Shown one piece after another: positions 38,663-47,950 of a stretch of DNA of 64,000 bases (position 1 is its first letter; every line of letters starts with the position of its first letter). The notes under the pieces are model-generated. The model ran no database searches and was not told the origin of the DNA. It was given only the letters and a program-made list of their open reading frames with translations. The DNA lies in assembly GCF_017814915.1 (NCBI RefSeq), contig NZ_JAGIPZ010000005.1:186001-250000 (forward strand), written 5' to 3'. The stretch is from Herbaspirillum sp. LeCh32-8 (GTDB taxonomy: Bacteria > Pseudomonadota > Gammaproteobacteria > Burkholderiales > Burkholderiaceae_D). Position numbers and translations under genes: made by a program.

Positions 38663-39943
38663 TCAGTTAAATACGAGGTTCGGCAGCCACAGCGACAGCG
38701 CCGGCCAGTAGGTCACCAGCGCCAGGAAACCAAGCATGGTGAGCAGCCACGGCATGACCGCAATCGTCAGTTCGGTGATCCCCATTTTGGTGATGCCGGA
38801 GGCCACGTACAGGTTCAGGCCGACCGGCGGGTGGCACATGCCGACTTCCATGTTGACCACGATCAGAATGCCGAAGTGCACCGGGTCGATGCCCAGCTTC
38901 ATCGCCACCGGGAACAGGATGGGCGCCATGATCAGTACGATCGAGGATGGCTCCATCACGTTGCCGGCCAGCAGCAGCAGCACGTTCACCACCAGCAGGA
39001 AGGTGATCGGCCCCAGGCCGGAATCGGTGATCCATGCGGCCATCGCCTGCGGGATGTTTTCGCTGGTCACCAGGAACGAGAACAGCACCGCGTTGGTGAT
39101 GATGTAGAGCAGCATGGCCGACATCGAGGCGGAGTCCAGCAGCACCTTGGGCACCTGCTTCAGGCTCAGATCCTTGTAGACGAACACGGCGATGAAGAAG
39201 GCATACACCGCCGCCATCGCGGCCGCTTCGGTCGGGGTGAACACGCCGGTGTAGATGCCGCCCATCACAATCACGATCAGGAACAGACCCCAGCCGCTCT
39301 TGCGGAAGGCCGCGAAGCGCTCCGCCCAGGTGGCCTTCTTCAGGCGCGGGTAGTTGTTCTTGCGGGCCAGGTACCAGGTGGTCAGGCCCAACAGGAACGC
39401 CAGCAGCAGGCCCGGTACCACGCCGGCCATGAACAGCTTGCCCACCGAGGTGTTGGTCGAGACCGAGTACATCACCATCACGATGGACGGCGGGATCAGG
39501 ATGCCCAGCGCGCCCGAGGTGGTGATCACGCCGGCGCCGAAACGGTTCGGATAACCCTGCTTGACCATCGCCGGCAGGATGATGGAGCCGATCGCCACCA
39601 CGGTCGCCGGCGACGAACCGGAGACCGCCGCAAACAGCGCGCAAGCCATCACGCCGGCCAACGCCAGGCCGCCGTGCCAGTGCCCCACCATCGAGGTGGC
39701 GAAGTTGATCATGCGCCGCGCCACGCCGCCGTGCGTCAGGAAGTTGCCGGCCAGGATGAAGAACGGGATCGCCATGATCTCGAACTTCTCGATGCCCGTG
39801 AACAGCTTCAGCGCCACCGACTGGATCGGCACGTCGGTCATGGTGAAGAGGAAGGTCAGGACTGTCAGGCCGAGCGAGATCGAGATCGGCATCCCGGTCA
39901 GCATCAGCGCAAACAGCAATACGAAAATGATGGCTGCGTTCAT
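38663..39943 (-). CDS. dctM: TRAP dicarboxylate transporter large permease DctM
   Basis: Large membrane subunit of the TRAP importer, 426 residues and about 12 helices; it carries the sodium-coupled translocation path. Typical segments are FLLFTM-like early helices, IPFFILAGNFLTHGGVARRM, LFAAVSGSSPATVVAIGSIILPAM with its SGSSPAT loop, TTSGALGILIPPSIVMVMY, and near the end GMCHPPVGLNLYVASGIT. The ATG overlaps the dctQ stop by four bases (39940-39943), indicating coupled translation. It is the last gene of dctPQM. Confidence 0.96.
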   Translation of the reverse strand: MNAAIIFVLLFALMLTGMPISISLGLTVLTFLFTMTDVPIQSVALKLFTGIEKFEIMAIPFFILAGNFLTHGGVARRMINFATSMVGHWHGGLALAGVMACALFAAVSGSSPATVVAIGSIILPAMVKQGYPNRFGAGVITTSGALGILIPPSIVMVMYSVSTNTSVGKLFMAGVVPGLLLAFLLGLTTWYLARKNNYPRLKKATWAERFAAFRKSGWGLFLIVIVMGGIYTGVFTPTEAAAMAAVYAFFIAVFVYKDLSLKQVPKVLLDSASMSAMLLYIITNAVLFSFLVTSENIPQAMAAWITDSGLGPITFLLVVNVLLLLAGNVMEPSSIVLIMAPILFPVAMKLGIDPVHFGILIVVNMEVGMCHPPVGLNLYVASGITKMGITELTIAVMPWLLTMLGFLALVTYWPALSLWLPNLVFN

Positions 39944-40500
39944 GCTTTACCTCCGCTGATTTCTTCGTCCAGACCTTCCACGTGGGCATGGTCATGCTTG
40001 GGCAGTTCGCCGGTCTTGTGGAAATTCCACGCGACCTGGAGGAAGCGGAAGCACATCAGGTAGGAACCCAGCGGCACGGCCAGGTAGACGATCCACATCG
40101 GCACTTCCATCACCTCGGAGGTGCTGTCGTGCTGGGCGATGTCGTAGACGAACTCGGCGCCGAAAGTGCCGACCAGACCGGTGAAGAACGCACCGGCCAG
40201 CAGGCCGAAGATCACGAACTTGTTGCGCCACGGGGTGTTGAGGCGATTGATCAGCACGTCGACGCCGACGTGGATGCCGGTACGCACGCCATAGGCCGCG
40301 CCGAACTTGGCCATCCACACGAACATGTAGATGCACAGCTCCTGCGCCCAGCTCATGTTGATCTGGATCAGCTCGTCCTGCAGCCAGGGAATGTCGAGGC
40401 CGGATGCGTAGCGGTGCACCACGGCGAGAAAGATGATGAAGGTGGCGGCCGCCATGAGGAACGCGATCAGCCACTCTTCCAGATGGTCGAGGAACTTCAT
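39940..40500 (-). CDS. dctQ: TRAP transporter small permease DctQ
   Basis: Four-helix small membrane subunit that supports DctM; 186 residues from ATG 40500, with AAGGAG eight bases upstream. It shows EEWLIAFLMAAATFIIFLAVVHRYA, the conserved SWAQELCIYMFVWMAKFGAAYGVRTGIHVGVDVL segment, and two later helices, ending in a charged acidic tail. It overlaps dctM by four bases and follows dctP after a 121-bp gap containing a strong hairpin. Confidence 0.94.
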   Translation of the reverse strand: MKFLDHLEEWLIAFLMAAATFIIFLAVVHRYASGLDIPWLQDELIQINMSWAQELCIYMFVWMAKFGAAYGVRTGIHVGVDVLINRLNTPWRNKFVIFGLLAGAFFTGLVGTFGAEFVYDIAQHDSTSEVMEVPMWIVYLAVPLGSYLMCFRFLQVAWNFHKTGELPKHDHAHVEGLDEEISGGKA

Positions 40501-40519
40501 TGGGTCTCCTTGCGCCATC

Positions 40520-40546
40520 AGGCTGACGCGCATTGCGCGCCAGCCT
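40520..40546 (-). repeat. Strong hairpin in the dctP-dctQ gap
   Basis: On the minus strand AGGCTG, one G-T pair and CGCGC face GCGCG and CAGCCT around a three-base loop, a stem of 12 bp just before the dctQ ribosome site. There is no T-run, so it may act as a 3' stabiliser or partial stop that keeps DctP in excess of DctQM. Confidence 0.7.
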
Positions 40547-40621
40547 GCGGGCCGGTTTTCGATTTTTGTTGGTAGTCTGCGCCCGATGCAACCGCGGGCG
40601 CCCGGTCAAACGCGCGCCGGA

Positions 40622-41626
40622 TTACTTCTGGCCCAGCGCCGCCGCTTCCTTGTTGACGGCGGTGATCAGGTCCTTGCCGATGCGGCTTTCCATCTGCTTT
40701 TGCACCGGCAGGAGGGCCTTGCGCCATTCGGCCTTCTCGGCGTCGGTCAGGCGGTAGATGGTGGTCTTGCCGGTCTTCTCGACGGCGGCCAGCGCAGCCT
40801 CGTTCTCCTGCTGCGCGATGGCGTTGGCGTACTTGGTGGCATCCTTCATCGCGCCTTCCAGTTGCGTGCGGATGTCGGCCGGCAGACCGTCCCAGAACTT
40901 CTTGTTGACGATCACCGCATAGCCCAGATAGCCGTGGTCGGAGATGGTGAGGTGCTTCTGCACTTCATGCATCTTCTGGGTGTAGAGGTTGGAAGGCGGG
41001 TTCTCGGTGCCGTCCACCACGCCGGTCTGCAGCGCCTGGTAGACCTCGGAGAAGGCCAGCACTTGCGGGTTGGCGCCCAGCGCGCGCATCTGCGCGTCCA
41101 GTACCTTGGAAGACTGAATGCGCATCTTCAGGCCGCGGAAATCGGCCGGATGATGCAGCGGCTTGTTGGCCGACATGTCCTTGAAACCGTTGTCCCAGTA
41201 CGCCAGGCCGGTGATGCCCTTGGGCTCCAGCTTCTTGAACAGGTCCTTGCCGATCGGGCCTTCGGTCACGCGGTACAGCACTTCCTTGGTCGGGAAGATG
41301 TATGGCAGGTCGAACACCTCGAACTCCTTCACGCCCAGCGGGCCGAACTTGGCCAGCGACGGCGCCAGCATCTGCACTGCACCCAGCTGCAGCGCTTCCA
41401 GTTCTTCCTTATCCTTGTAGAGCGTGCTGTTCGGATAGACCTCGATCTTCACGCGGCCCTTGGTGGCTTTCTCGGCCAGCTCCTTGAAGCGCTCGGCGCC
41501 CTTGCCCTTGGGCGTGTCGTTGGCCACGACGTGGCTGAACTTGATGATGATGGGCTGCTGCGCGAAGGCGCTGGTGCTGACGACGGCCGCGGCCGACAAC
41601 GCGAACAGCAATGACTTGAGTTTCAT
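40622..41626 (-). CDS. dctP: TRAP transporter substrate-binding protein DctP
   Basis: Periplasmic binding protein of 334 residues for C4-dicarboxylates or a related organic acid. A Sec signal peptide (MKLKSLLFALSAAAVVSTSAFA, cleaved near residue 22) precedes IIKFSHVVANDTPKGKGAERF, the usual DctP opening. The ligand arginine is expected in GLKMRIQSSKVL, and NPPSNLYTQK follows in the hinge area. It is first in dctPQM and divergent from the dctS-dctR two-component genes, which fits control by external dicarboxylate. The exact ligand cannot be read from sequence. Confidence 0.95.
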   Translation of the reverse strand: MKLKSLLFALSAAAVVSTSAFAQQPIIIKFSHVVANDTPKGKGAERFKELAEKATKGRVKIEVYPNSTLYKDKEELEALQLGAVQMLAPSLAKFGPLGVKEFEVFDLPYIFPTKEVLYRVTEGPIGKDLFKKLEPKGITGLAYWDNGFKDMSANKPLHHPADFRGLKMRIQSSKVLDAQMRALGANPQVLAFSEVYQALQTGVVDGTENPPSNLYTQKMHEVQKHLTISDHGYLGYAVIVNKKFWDGLPADIRTQLEGAMKDATKYANAIAQQENEAALAAVEKTGKTTIYRLTDAEKAEWRKALLPVQKQMESRIGKDLITAVNKEAAALGQK

Positions 41627-41663
41627 GGTGTCTCCCCTTGATTAGGATTTTGGGATTGGGATT

Positions 41664-41746
41664 CTTATAGTTTTTTCTGACAGTCACCTGACAGGCCAGA
41701 GGATTCTGCATAGCCATCCGCCATGCAACAACTGTGGTTAACCACA
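41664..41746. promoter_or_regulatory. Divergent dctP/dctS control region
   Basis: For dctP a -10 TATAAG (minus strand, 41664-41669) lies 38 bp above the ATG. Its poor -35 falls in two direct copies of CTGACAG (41677-41683, 41688-41694) one helical turn apart, as for an activator-dependent promoter. A perfect 14-bp palindrome, TGTGGTTAACCACA, lies at 41733-41746, and TGCAACA (41724-41730) is inverted as TGTTGCA (41768-41774). DctR is the natural candidate to bind here. Confidence 0.55.
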
Positions 41747-41820
41747 ACCCGAACGCCATCTTGCCCATGTTGCAACGCACTATGCCTGCGCCATCCGGAA
41801 GCGGCTACACTGGCGGCGAC

Positions 41821-43839
41821 ATGAAACCGCCCGCGCCCCCTTCCGCCCAACCCACGCCCGCCTCGCTGCTGCTTGCGCCCAGCCGCAAGACCACCATGCG
41901 CTGGCTGATCCCCTTCCTGCTGGTGTTCCTGTTCATGGCCACCCTGATCTGGCTGCCGCGCCAGGCGCAGCAGATGGAAGCCAGCGAGCGGCTGGAGCAG
42001 CTGATCGCCGATTCGCTGTGGGTGGAGCAGGCGATCCGCTTTCAGTTGAGCCGCGACGACGAGAGCATGCGCATCATCGGCCGCGAGATCATCAACGGCC
42101 ACCTGCGCCAGGACCATTTCCGCAGCCGCCTCAACGCCCTGCTGCGCAACAACCGCGAGTTTTACCGCGTGACCTGGTTCAGCGCGGACGGCAAACCGGT
42201 GGCCTCCACCGACGACTTCCCGATCAACCGCGCCGACCTCTCCGAGCCTTCCCGCATGACCGGCGACCGCGCGCACCAGCTTCGCCGTCCCCTGTACAGC
42301 CCGCCGGCGGTGCCGCCCGGCATCGCCGAGCCGATGCTGATGGACTACCACGTGCCCCTGTTTCGCGACAACCACTACATCGGCAGCCTGGTGGCCAGCT
42401 ATGCGGTGGCGCGTGTGCTCAATGAAATGGTGCCGTGGTGGTTCGCCCAAGACAACGAGATATCGCTCACCGATACCGACGACAACGTAGTGGCGCGCCG
42501 CACCTCGGGCGGCCCCGGCATGAATGTCTACACCCACCGGCGCGAGCTGGAGCTGCCGGGCCTGACGCTGGTGCTGCACACCAACAGCACCAAGAGCGCG
42601 CCCAAATTGCTGCCCAACCTGCTGGTGGGTTCGGTGATGGTGCTCTCGCTGGGCCTGCTGTGGAGCCTGTGGGCGTTGTGGCGCGATATCAATCGCCGCA
42701 CCAAGGCTGAGGGCGCGCTGTTGAATGAAGCCTCCTTCCGTGCCGCGATGGAAAATTCGCTGGTCACCGGCATGCGCGCGCGCGACCTGCAGGGCCGCAT
42801 CACCTACGTCAATCCGGCGTTCTGCAAGATGGTCGGCATCCCGGCCGAGGAGATGGTGGGCAAGATCCCGCCCATGCCCTATTGGGCGCCCGAAGCGATG
42901 GACGAATACCAGGAACGCTTCTCCAACGTGCTGGCCGGTCGCGCCACGCCGCAGTACGAGACCATCTTCCAGCGCGTCGACGGCGAGCGCTTCCCGGTGC
43001 TGATCTTCGAGTCGCCGCTGGTGGACCAGAACGGCAAGCAAACCGGCTGGATGGGCTCCATCCTCGACATTTCCGAACGCAAGCGCGCCGAGGACCTGAA
43101 CCGCACCCAGGAAGAAAAATTGCAAGCCAGCGCGCGCCTGGCCAGCATGGGCGAAATCGCCTCGACCCTGGCGCACGAGCTGAACCAGCCGCTGGCGGCG
43201 ATCTCCAGCTTCACCACCGGCGCGCTGAACATGATGCAGCAGGGCACGGCCGATCCCAAGGCGCTGCAGCCGGCGCTGGAAAAGATCCACACCCAGGCGC
43301 AACGCGCCGGCCACGTGATCCGCAGCGTGCACCAGTTCGTCAAGAAGCGCGAACCGGCGCGCCAGAAACTGCAGATCGCCCAGCTGATCGACAACGTCGC
43401 GCCGCTGGTGGAGCTGCAGGCGCAGCAATTCTTCGTGGTGCTGCAGATCCACGCGCCGGCCAACCTGCCGCCGGTGCTGGGCGACCAGGTGCTGCTGGAA
43501 CAGGTGATCCTGAACCTGACCCGCAACGGCATCCAGGCCATGGCCGGCGTTCCGTCGGCGCGCCGCATCCTGCGCATCACCGCCGAGATCGACCGCAGCC
43601 TGGGCAGCGCCGAGTCGGTGGTGGTGTCGGTGATCGACCAGGGCCACGGCATCGCCGAGGACGTCGCGGCGCGGCTGTTCTCGCCCTTCTTCTCGACCAA
43701 GGCCGAAGGCATGGGCATGGGCCTGAACATCTGCCGCACCACCATCGAGTTCCACGGCGGCACGCTGACGTACACCAACAACCCGGCTGGCGGTACAATC
43801 TTCCGGTTTTCGCTGCCCGCCCAAGGCGGGACTTACTAA
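41821..43839 (+). CDS. dctS: Dicarboxylate sensor histidine kinase DctS
   Basis: Membrane sensor kinase of 672 residues. Helix 1 (about 25-45) and helix 2 (about 265-285) flank a periplasmic sensor of the double-Cache kind. A cytoplasmic PAS domain (about 300-420, ITYVNPAFCKMVGIPAEEMVG) precedes a HisKA domain with the phosphorylated His452 in LAHELNQPLAAISSF. The ATPase domain has NLTRNGIQAM (N box), DQGHGI and GMGMGLNICRT. It matches DctS of purple bacteria. ATG 41821 is chosen because upstream starts (GTG 41734) overlap the palindromic operator; Met at 41896 is another option. It is followed by dctR. Confidence 0.9.
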   Translation: MKPPAPPSAQPTPASLLLAPSRKTTMRWLIPFLLVFLFMATLIWLPRQAQQMEASERLEQLIADSLWVEQAIRFQLSRDDESMRIIGREIINGHLRQDHFRSRLNALLRNNREFYRVTWFSADGKPVASTDDFPINRADLSEPSRMTGDRAHQLRRPLYSPPAVPPGIAEPMLMDYHVPLFRDNHYIGSLVASYAVARVLNEMVPWWFAQDNEISLTDTDDNVVARRTSGGPGMNVYTHRRELELPGLTLVLHTNSTKSAPKLLPNLLVGSVMVLSLGLLWSLWALWRDINRRTKAEGALLNEASFRAAMENSLVTGMRARDLQGRITYVNPAFCKMVGIPAEEMVGKIPPMPYWAPEAMDEYQERFSNVLAGRATPQYETIFQRVDGERFPVLIFESPLVDQNGKQTGWMGSILDISERKRAEDLNRTQEEKLQASARLASMGEIASTLAHELNQPLAAISSFTTGALNMMQQGTADPKALQPALEKIHTQAQRAGHVIRSVHQFVKKREPARQKLQIAQLIDNVAPLVELQAQQFFVVLQIHAPANLPPVLGDQVLLEQVILNLTRNGIQAMAGVPSARRILRITAEIDRSLGSAESVVVSVIDQGHGIAEDVAARLFSPFFSTKAEGMGMGLNICRTTIEFHGGTLTYTNNPAGGTIFRFSLPAQGGTY

Positions 43840-43903
43840 AATACAGAGGGAAGAGACTGACGGGGCATGCGCGCTGCACGCTGCGCTGCCCCGTTCCACA
43901 CCG

Positions 43904-44494
43904 ATGCTGCACATAGTCGACGACGAAGAGATCATCCGCGACTCGCTGGCCTGGCTGGCGCGCTCGCGCAACATCGCCGCCACCGCCTACGACAGCGGCC
44001 AGGCGCTGCTGGCGGCGCTGGAGTCGGCGACCGGCTTCGATGCCGACGGCGAATGCATCCTGCTGGATGTGCGCATGCCCGGCTTGTCGGGCGTGGCGCT
44101 GTTCAACGAACTCAAGTCCAAGGGCCTGATCCGGCGCCGCCCGGTGATCTTCCTGACCGGCCACGGCGACGTGCCGATGGCGGTGGACATGCTGAAGAAC
44201 GGCGCCTTCGACTTCTTTGAAAAACCCTTCAACGACAACCAGCTGATGGACCGCGTGCTGCAGGCGCTGGAAAACTCGCGCGCCTCCGGCGCCGAGGACG
44301 CGGTGCAAACCCGCCTGGCAGGCTTGTCGGTGCGCGAGCGCGAGGTGCTGAACCTGATCCTGGCCGGCAAGATGAACAAGGTGATCGCCGATGAGCTGGG
44401 CATCAGCATGCGCACGGTCGAAGTCCACCGCGCCCATATCTTCGACAAGATGAACGTCAAGACGGCAGTCGAGCTGGCGCGCCTGCTGAAGTAA
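43904..44494 (+). CDS. dctR: FixJ-type response regulator DctR
   Basis: Two-domain regulator of 196 residues: receiver with acidic residues in IVDDEE, phospho-acceptor D55 in LLDVRMPG, and Lys in FFEKPF; then a LuxR/FixJ helix-turn-helix (LSVREREVLNLILAGKMNKVIADELGIS, recognition helix MRTVEVHRAHIFDKM). DctR with this architecture, rather than sigma-54-type DctD, partners DctS in Rhodobacter and activates dctPQM. It lies 64 bp after dctS and 6 bp before the AEC gene, so all three are probably one operon. Confidence 0.92.
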   Translation: MLHIVDDEEIIRDSLAWLARSRNIAATAYDSGQALLAALESATGFDADGECILLDVRMPGLSGVALFNELKSKGLIRRRPVIFLTGHGDVPMAVDMLKNGAFDFFEKPFNDNQLMDRVLQALENSRASGAEDAVQTRLAGLSVREREVLNLILAGKMNKVIADELGISMRTVEVHRAHIFDKMNVKTAVELARLLK

Positions 44495-44500
44495 GCCGCC

Positions 44501-45391
44501 ATGGAGATCCTTCAGCTCCTGCTGCCCGACTTCAGCCTGATCGCGCTGGGCGTGCTGGTGTACCGCATCTCCGGCTGGGGCGACGAGTTCTGGGCCGGGC
44601 TGGAGAAACTGGTCTACTTCCTGCTGTTCCCCGCTCTGCTGTTCTATTCCACCGCCCGCCTGAAACTCGACCTGGCCGTCACCGGCGGCCTGGTGCAGAC
44701 CGGCGTACTGGCACTGTTGACCGGCATCGTGCTGACCTGGGTCGGCAAGCTCTTCATCCGCGCCACGCCGATGACCTACGAGTCCGGCATGCAGACCGCC
44801 TACCGTTTCAACTCCTACATCGCGCTTGCGCTGGCCACCCGCATGGCGGGCGAAGAAGGCGCCGGACTGATGGCGATCCTGCTAGGCTTTGGCGTACCGC
44901 TGTGCAATGTGGCGGCGGTGCACGCGCTGGCGCCGAAGAACGGCAGCCTGCTGCGCGAGCTGGCGAAAAATCCCCTGCTGCTGGCCACCGCCTCCGGCCT
45001 CGCCTTTTCGGCCGCAGGCCTGCACTTGCCGGAAGTGGCGGGGGTGGTGCTGTCGCGCCTGGGCGGCGCATCGATCTCGCTGGGGCTGCTGATGGTGGGC
45101 GCCGGCCTGCGCCTGTCCGGACTCAAGGAAAGCAAGCTGATGGTGGCCTGGCTGGTCGCCGTCAAGCTGCTGGCGGTGCCGGCCGCGGCCTGGCTGATCG
45201 GCCGCCACCTGCAATTGCCGCCCCTGCAGCTGCGCATCGTGGTGCTGTTCTGCTGCCTGCCCACCGCCTCCAGCTGCTACATCCTGGCTGCACGCATGGG
45301 CGGCAACGGGCCGTTCACGGCGTTCCTGATTTCCTTCGGCACGCTGGTCTCGGCGCTGACGATTCCATTCTGGCTGGCGCTGGTGCACTGA
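44501..45391 (+). CDS. AEC-family carrier
   Basis: Ten-helix membrane protein of 296 residues in the auxin efflux carrier family, which includes bacterial malonate and malate carriers. It shows PDFSLIALGVLVYRISGW at the start, the central helix break YRFNSYIALALA, and a second repeat with CCLPTASSCYILAARMGGNG, as in these proteins. Placement six bases after dctR suggests a role in dicarboxylate exchange alongside DctPQM, possibly export of a counter-acid. Substrate and direction are unknown. Confidence 0.88.
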   Translation: MEILQLLLPDFSLIALGVLVYRISGWGDEFWAGLEKLVYFLLFPALLFYSTARLKLDLAVTGGLVQTGVLALLTGIVLTWVGKLFIRATPMTYESGMQTAYRFNSYIALALATRMAGEEGAGLMAILLGFGVPLCNVAAVHALAPKNGSLLRELAKNPLLLATASGLAFSAAGLHLPEVAGVVLSRLGGASISLGLLMVGAGLRLSGLKESKLMVAWLVAVKLLAVPAAAWLIGRHLQLPPLQLRIVVLFCCLPTASSCYILAARMGGNGPFTAFLISFGTLVSALTIPFWLALVH

Positions 45392-45432
45392 TGTGCTGAT
45401 CCGGCGCCAGCCGTTTCCCGCTTACTGCGCCG

Positions 45433-47919
45433 TCACTTCCCCGGCTTCACCACGATCCTGCGCTCGGTCACCTTTTCGATGGCCGCGCGCGAATACAGCA
45501 GCGGGAAGTATTCGCCGTTCAACCACTTGTCGGCCAGGTCACGGTAATGCGGGCTGTCCGGATCGCCCGACTGCCCCGGCGAATTGACCGCCCACGAGTT
45601 GTCCCAGTTTCCCACGTCCACCACCACGCGGAAGGACGGCCCGTTGGTCTGGCGGAAGTCGCTCACGCGGTAGGTCGACTGGTTGGGCGAATAGGCGCCG
45701 CCATGCTTGGGCAAGGGACCGACGTTGAGCTTCTTGCGCGTGGCCTCGTCGACCACATCGGCCAAGGGGTGCGCCATCAGGTTGTGGTGCAGCTTGCCCC
45801 ATTGCCATTGCGTCGCGTCCGCGCCCTGCAGCTTGACCATCTCGGCATAGGCTTCGCCCAGGCTGGACAACAGTACCTGGTCGCGCTTGGCGCGCGCCTC
45901 GACCTCGTTGGCGCCGAAGGCCGGCGCCGGGCTTTCCAGCGTGTCCAGCAGCACCGCCGTATCGGGCGCGGCCATGGCGTCGGCGGCGGCGCGGCTGAGC
46001 ACCGCGTACTTGAATGCCTTGCCCAGATGGCGCGACAACCAGACCTCATACAAGGCCGGCTGCGGCGCGTCGGCGCGCTCCACGTAGTCCCAGTTGCCGA
46101 GGATCTTCAGCGCAGCCTGGGTGTTGGCGTCGTCCGAAGACAAGGGCTTGAGCAAGGCCGCCAGCCGGCGCGCGGGAATCGCCAGATCGTCGTTCTGCAG
46201 CTTCATCGAGTCCTGTAGCGAGACCTTGGGCAGGCTGCCCAGCACTTCGCTGATGCGGGTGAAGCGCGAATTGTTGGTCCACTCGAAGCCCAGCTTGCGC
46301 TCCTGGTAGGGATAGTCGGCCGGGATGTTCATCTGGTTGGCCGAGGCGAACCAGCCTTGCTGCGGATTGTAGGTCGACGGCAGCTGGTCGCCGCGCCAGA
46401 AGCCGGCCCATTCGTAGCGACCGTCGCCGGGCACCGGCAACAGGCCGTCCCAGTTCGGACGCTTGGGCGCGAGGCCGCCCGGCACCCAGCCGATGTTGCC
46501 CTTGACGTCGGCGTACACCTGGTTCTCGGTGGGCGCGCCCCAGTTCAGCATGGAGTGCTTGAAGCTCTTGAAGTCGCGCGCCCGCATGTAGTCGATGCTG
46601 CCGAAGTAGGGCGACATGCCCGGCTCCAGCCAGCCCGAGCGCACCGCGTAGGCGCGGTTTTTTTCGCGGTCGACATAGATCACCGGGCCGTGCCGGGTGA
46701 AAGTCAGGTCGGCCACCGCCGGCGCGCCGTTCTTCACGCGCACCGGCTCGTGCAGCACGCGCATCGCCTCCCAGCGGCCCTGGTATTTGTACTCGTTGGG
46801 GTTGGCCGGGTTGAGCTCGTAGACGTACAGGTCTTCCTGGTCGATGTTGAAGATGGTCAGGCCGAAGGCGATGGTGCCGTTGTGGCCGATCGAGATGCCC
46901 GGCAGCGCAGGTTCGCCGGCGCCGATCACGTCCATGCCCGGCGCGTGGATGTGGGCGATGTAGCGCAGCGAGGGCGCGGAATAGGCGCGGTGCGGATCGT
47001 TGGCCATGATGGCGCGGCCGGTGGCCGACTTCGACGGCGCCACCACCCAGTTGTTGCTGCCTTCCATGGTCTCTTCCAGGTTGGACGACGGCTCCACGCG
47101 CACCAGCTTGCCGTCGTCAGAGGCGGCAGCAGTGGTGGCGCCGGCGGCGGCGTTGAGACTCTCCTTGGTCACGCGCACGCCTTGCGTGGCCAGCGTGAAC
47201 ACCTTCAGCAAATCCTTGGGCAGGCAGGGATCGAGCCCCTCGGGCATCTGCGCGCTCCACTTGGGCGTGAGGCCGAAACGCACCTCGTCGGACTTGAGAT
47301 CCGCCGCGCAGGCCACCTTGGCGCGCGCCACTTCGCTCAGCAGGTTGCGCGTCAGGCCGTGGCTGCGGATGCGCACCACATCCTCGGCTTGCCACTTGGC
47401 CGGCAGATAGCCGAGCTGGCGGAATTCCCACGGCAGCTGTTCCTGTTGCAGGGAGACATAATCGATGTAGGCGTTGATGCCGTCGACGAAGGCTTGCGCC
47501 ACCTGCTCGGAACCCTTGCCGTAAGAGTTCCATTCGCGCCGCATGTCGCCGCGATAAAGGAACAGGCGCGTGGCCTTGTCCTGCGCCAGGTAGGCCGGGC
47601 CGAACACTTCCGACAACTGGCCCAGGCCGCGGCGACGCCACAGGTCGATCTGGAACAGCCGGTCGCGCGCAGCGTTGAAGCCCTGCATGAAGAAGGCGTC
47701 GTGCTGGCTGCCGGCGAAGATGTGCGGCACGCCCCAGCGGTCGACCAGGATCTCGGCGCGCTTTTGCAGGCCCGGGATGGCGATGGTTTCGTTGCTGGCG
47801 CTGGGGGGGAGCTTGAAGGCTTGCGCGTCGCGAGCCTGGGACGCGGGGATGAGCGCGAGGTGGATGGAACAGCCCAAAGCGGCGGCGATGATGCCCGCCT
47901 TGTGTTTCATTCTTGGCAT
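45433..47919 (-). CDS. Penicillin acylase family amidohydrolase
   Basis: Ntn-hydrolase precursor of 828 residues. It has a signal peptide (about 1-29) and an alpha chain with DRWGVPHIFAGSQHDAFFMQGFNAARDRLFQID. The autoproteolytic site is EGSNNWVV, where Ser288 becomes the N-terminal nucleophile of the beta chain. HNGTIAFGLTIFNIDQEDLYVY carries the expected downstream core. Such enzymes cleave penicillins, cyclic imides or N-acyl-homoserine lactones; which one is not visible. GGAG seven bases above ATG 47919 sets the start. It follows queG by 31 bp on the same strand, without an obvious functional tie. Confidence 0.9.
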   Translation of the reverse strand: MPRMKHKAGIIAAALGCSIHLALIPASQARDAQAFKLPPSASNETIAIPGLQKRAEILVDRWGVPHIFAGSQHDAFFMQGFNAARDRLFQIDLWRRRGLGQLSEVFGPAYLAQDKATRLFLYRGDMRREWNSYGKGSEQVAQAFVDGINAYIDYVSLQQEQLPWEFRQLGYLPAKWQAEDVVRIRSHGLTRNLLSEVARAKVACAADLKSDEVRFGLTPKWSAQMPEGLDPCLPKDLLKVFTLATQGVRVTKESLNAAAGATTAAASDDGKLVRVEPSSNLEETMEGSNNWVVAPSKSATGRAIMANDPHRAYSAPSLRYIAHIHAPGMDVIGAGEPALPGISIGHNGTIAFGLTIFNIDQEDLYVYELNPANPNEYKYQGRWEAMRVLHEPVRVKNGAPAVADLTFTRHGPVIYVDREKNRAYAVRSGWLEPGMSPYFGSIDYMRARDFKSFKHSMLNWGAPTENQVYADVKGNIGWVPGGLAPKRPNWDGLLPVPGDGRYEWAGFWRGDQLPSTYNPQQGWFASANQMNIPADYPYQERKLGFEWTNNSRFTRISEVLGSLPKVSLQDSMKLQNDDLAIPARRLAALLKPLSSDDANTQAALKILGNWDYVERADAPQPALYEVWLSRHLGKAFKYAVLSRAAADAMAAPDTAVLLDTLESPAPAFGANEVEARAKRDQVLLSSLGEAYAEMVKLQGADATQWQWGKLHHNLMAHPLADVVDEATRKKLNVGPLPKHGGAYSPNQSTYRVSDFRQTNGPSFRVVVDVGNWDNSWAVNSPGQSGDPDSPHYRDLADKWLNGEYFPLLYSRAAIEKVTERRIVVKPGK

Positions 47920-47950
47920 CGTTGGTCTCCATGTCGTTTTTATGGGAGAC

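Noticed and set aside
41665-43983. A 772-codon minus-strand frame opposite dctS
   Set aside because: Low-complexity His/Gln/Arg/Val composition, and it covers a well-supported histidine kinase.
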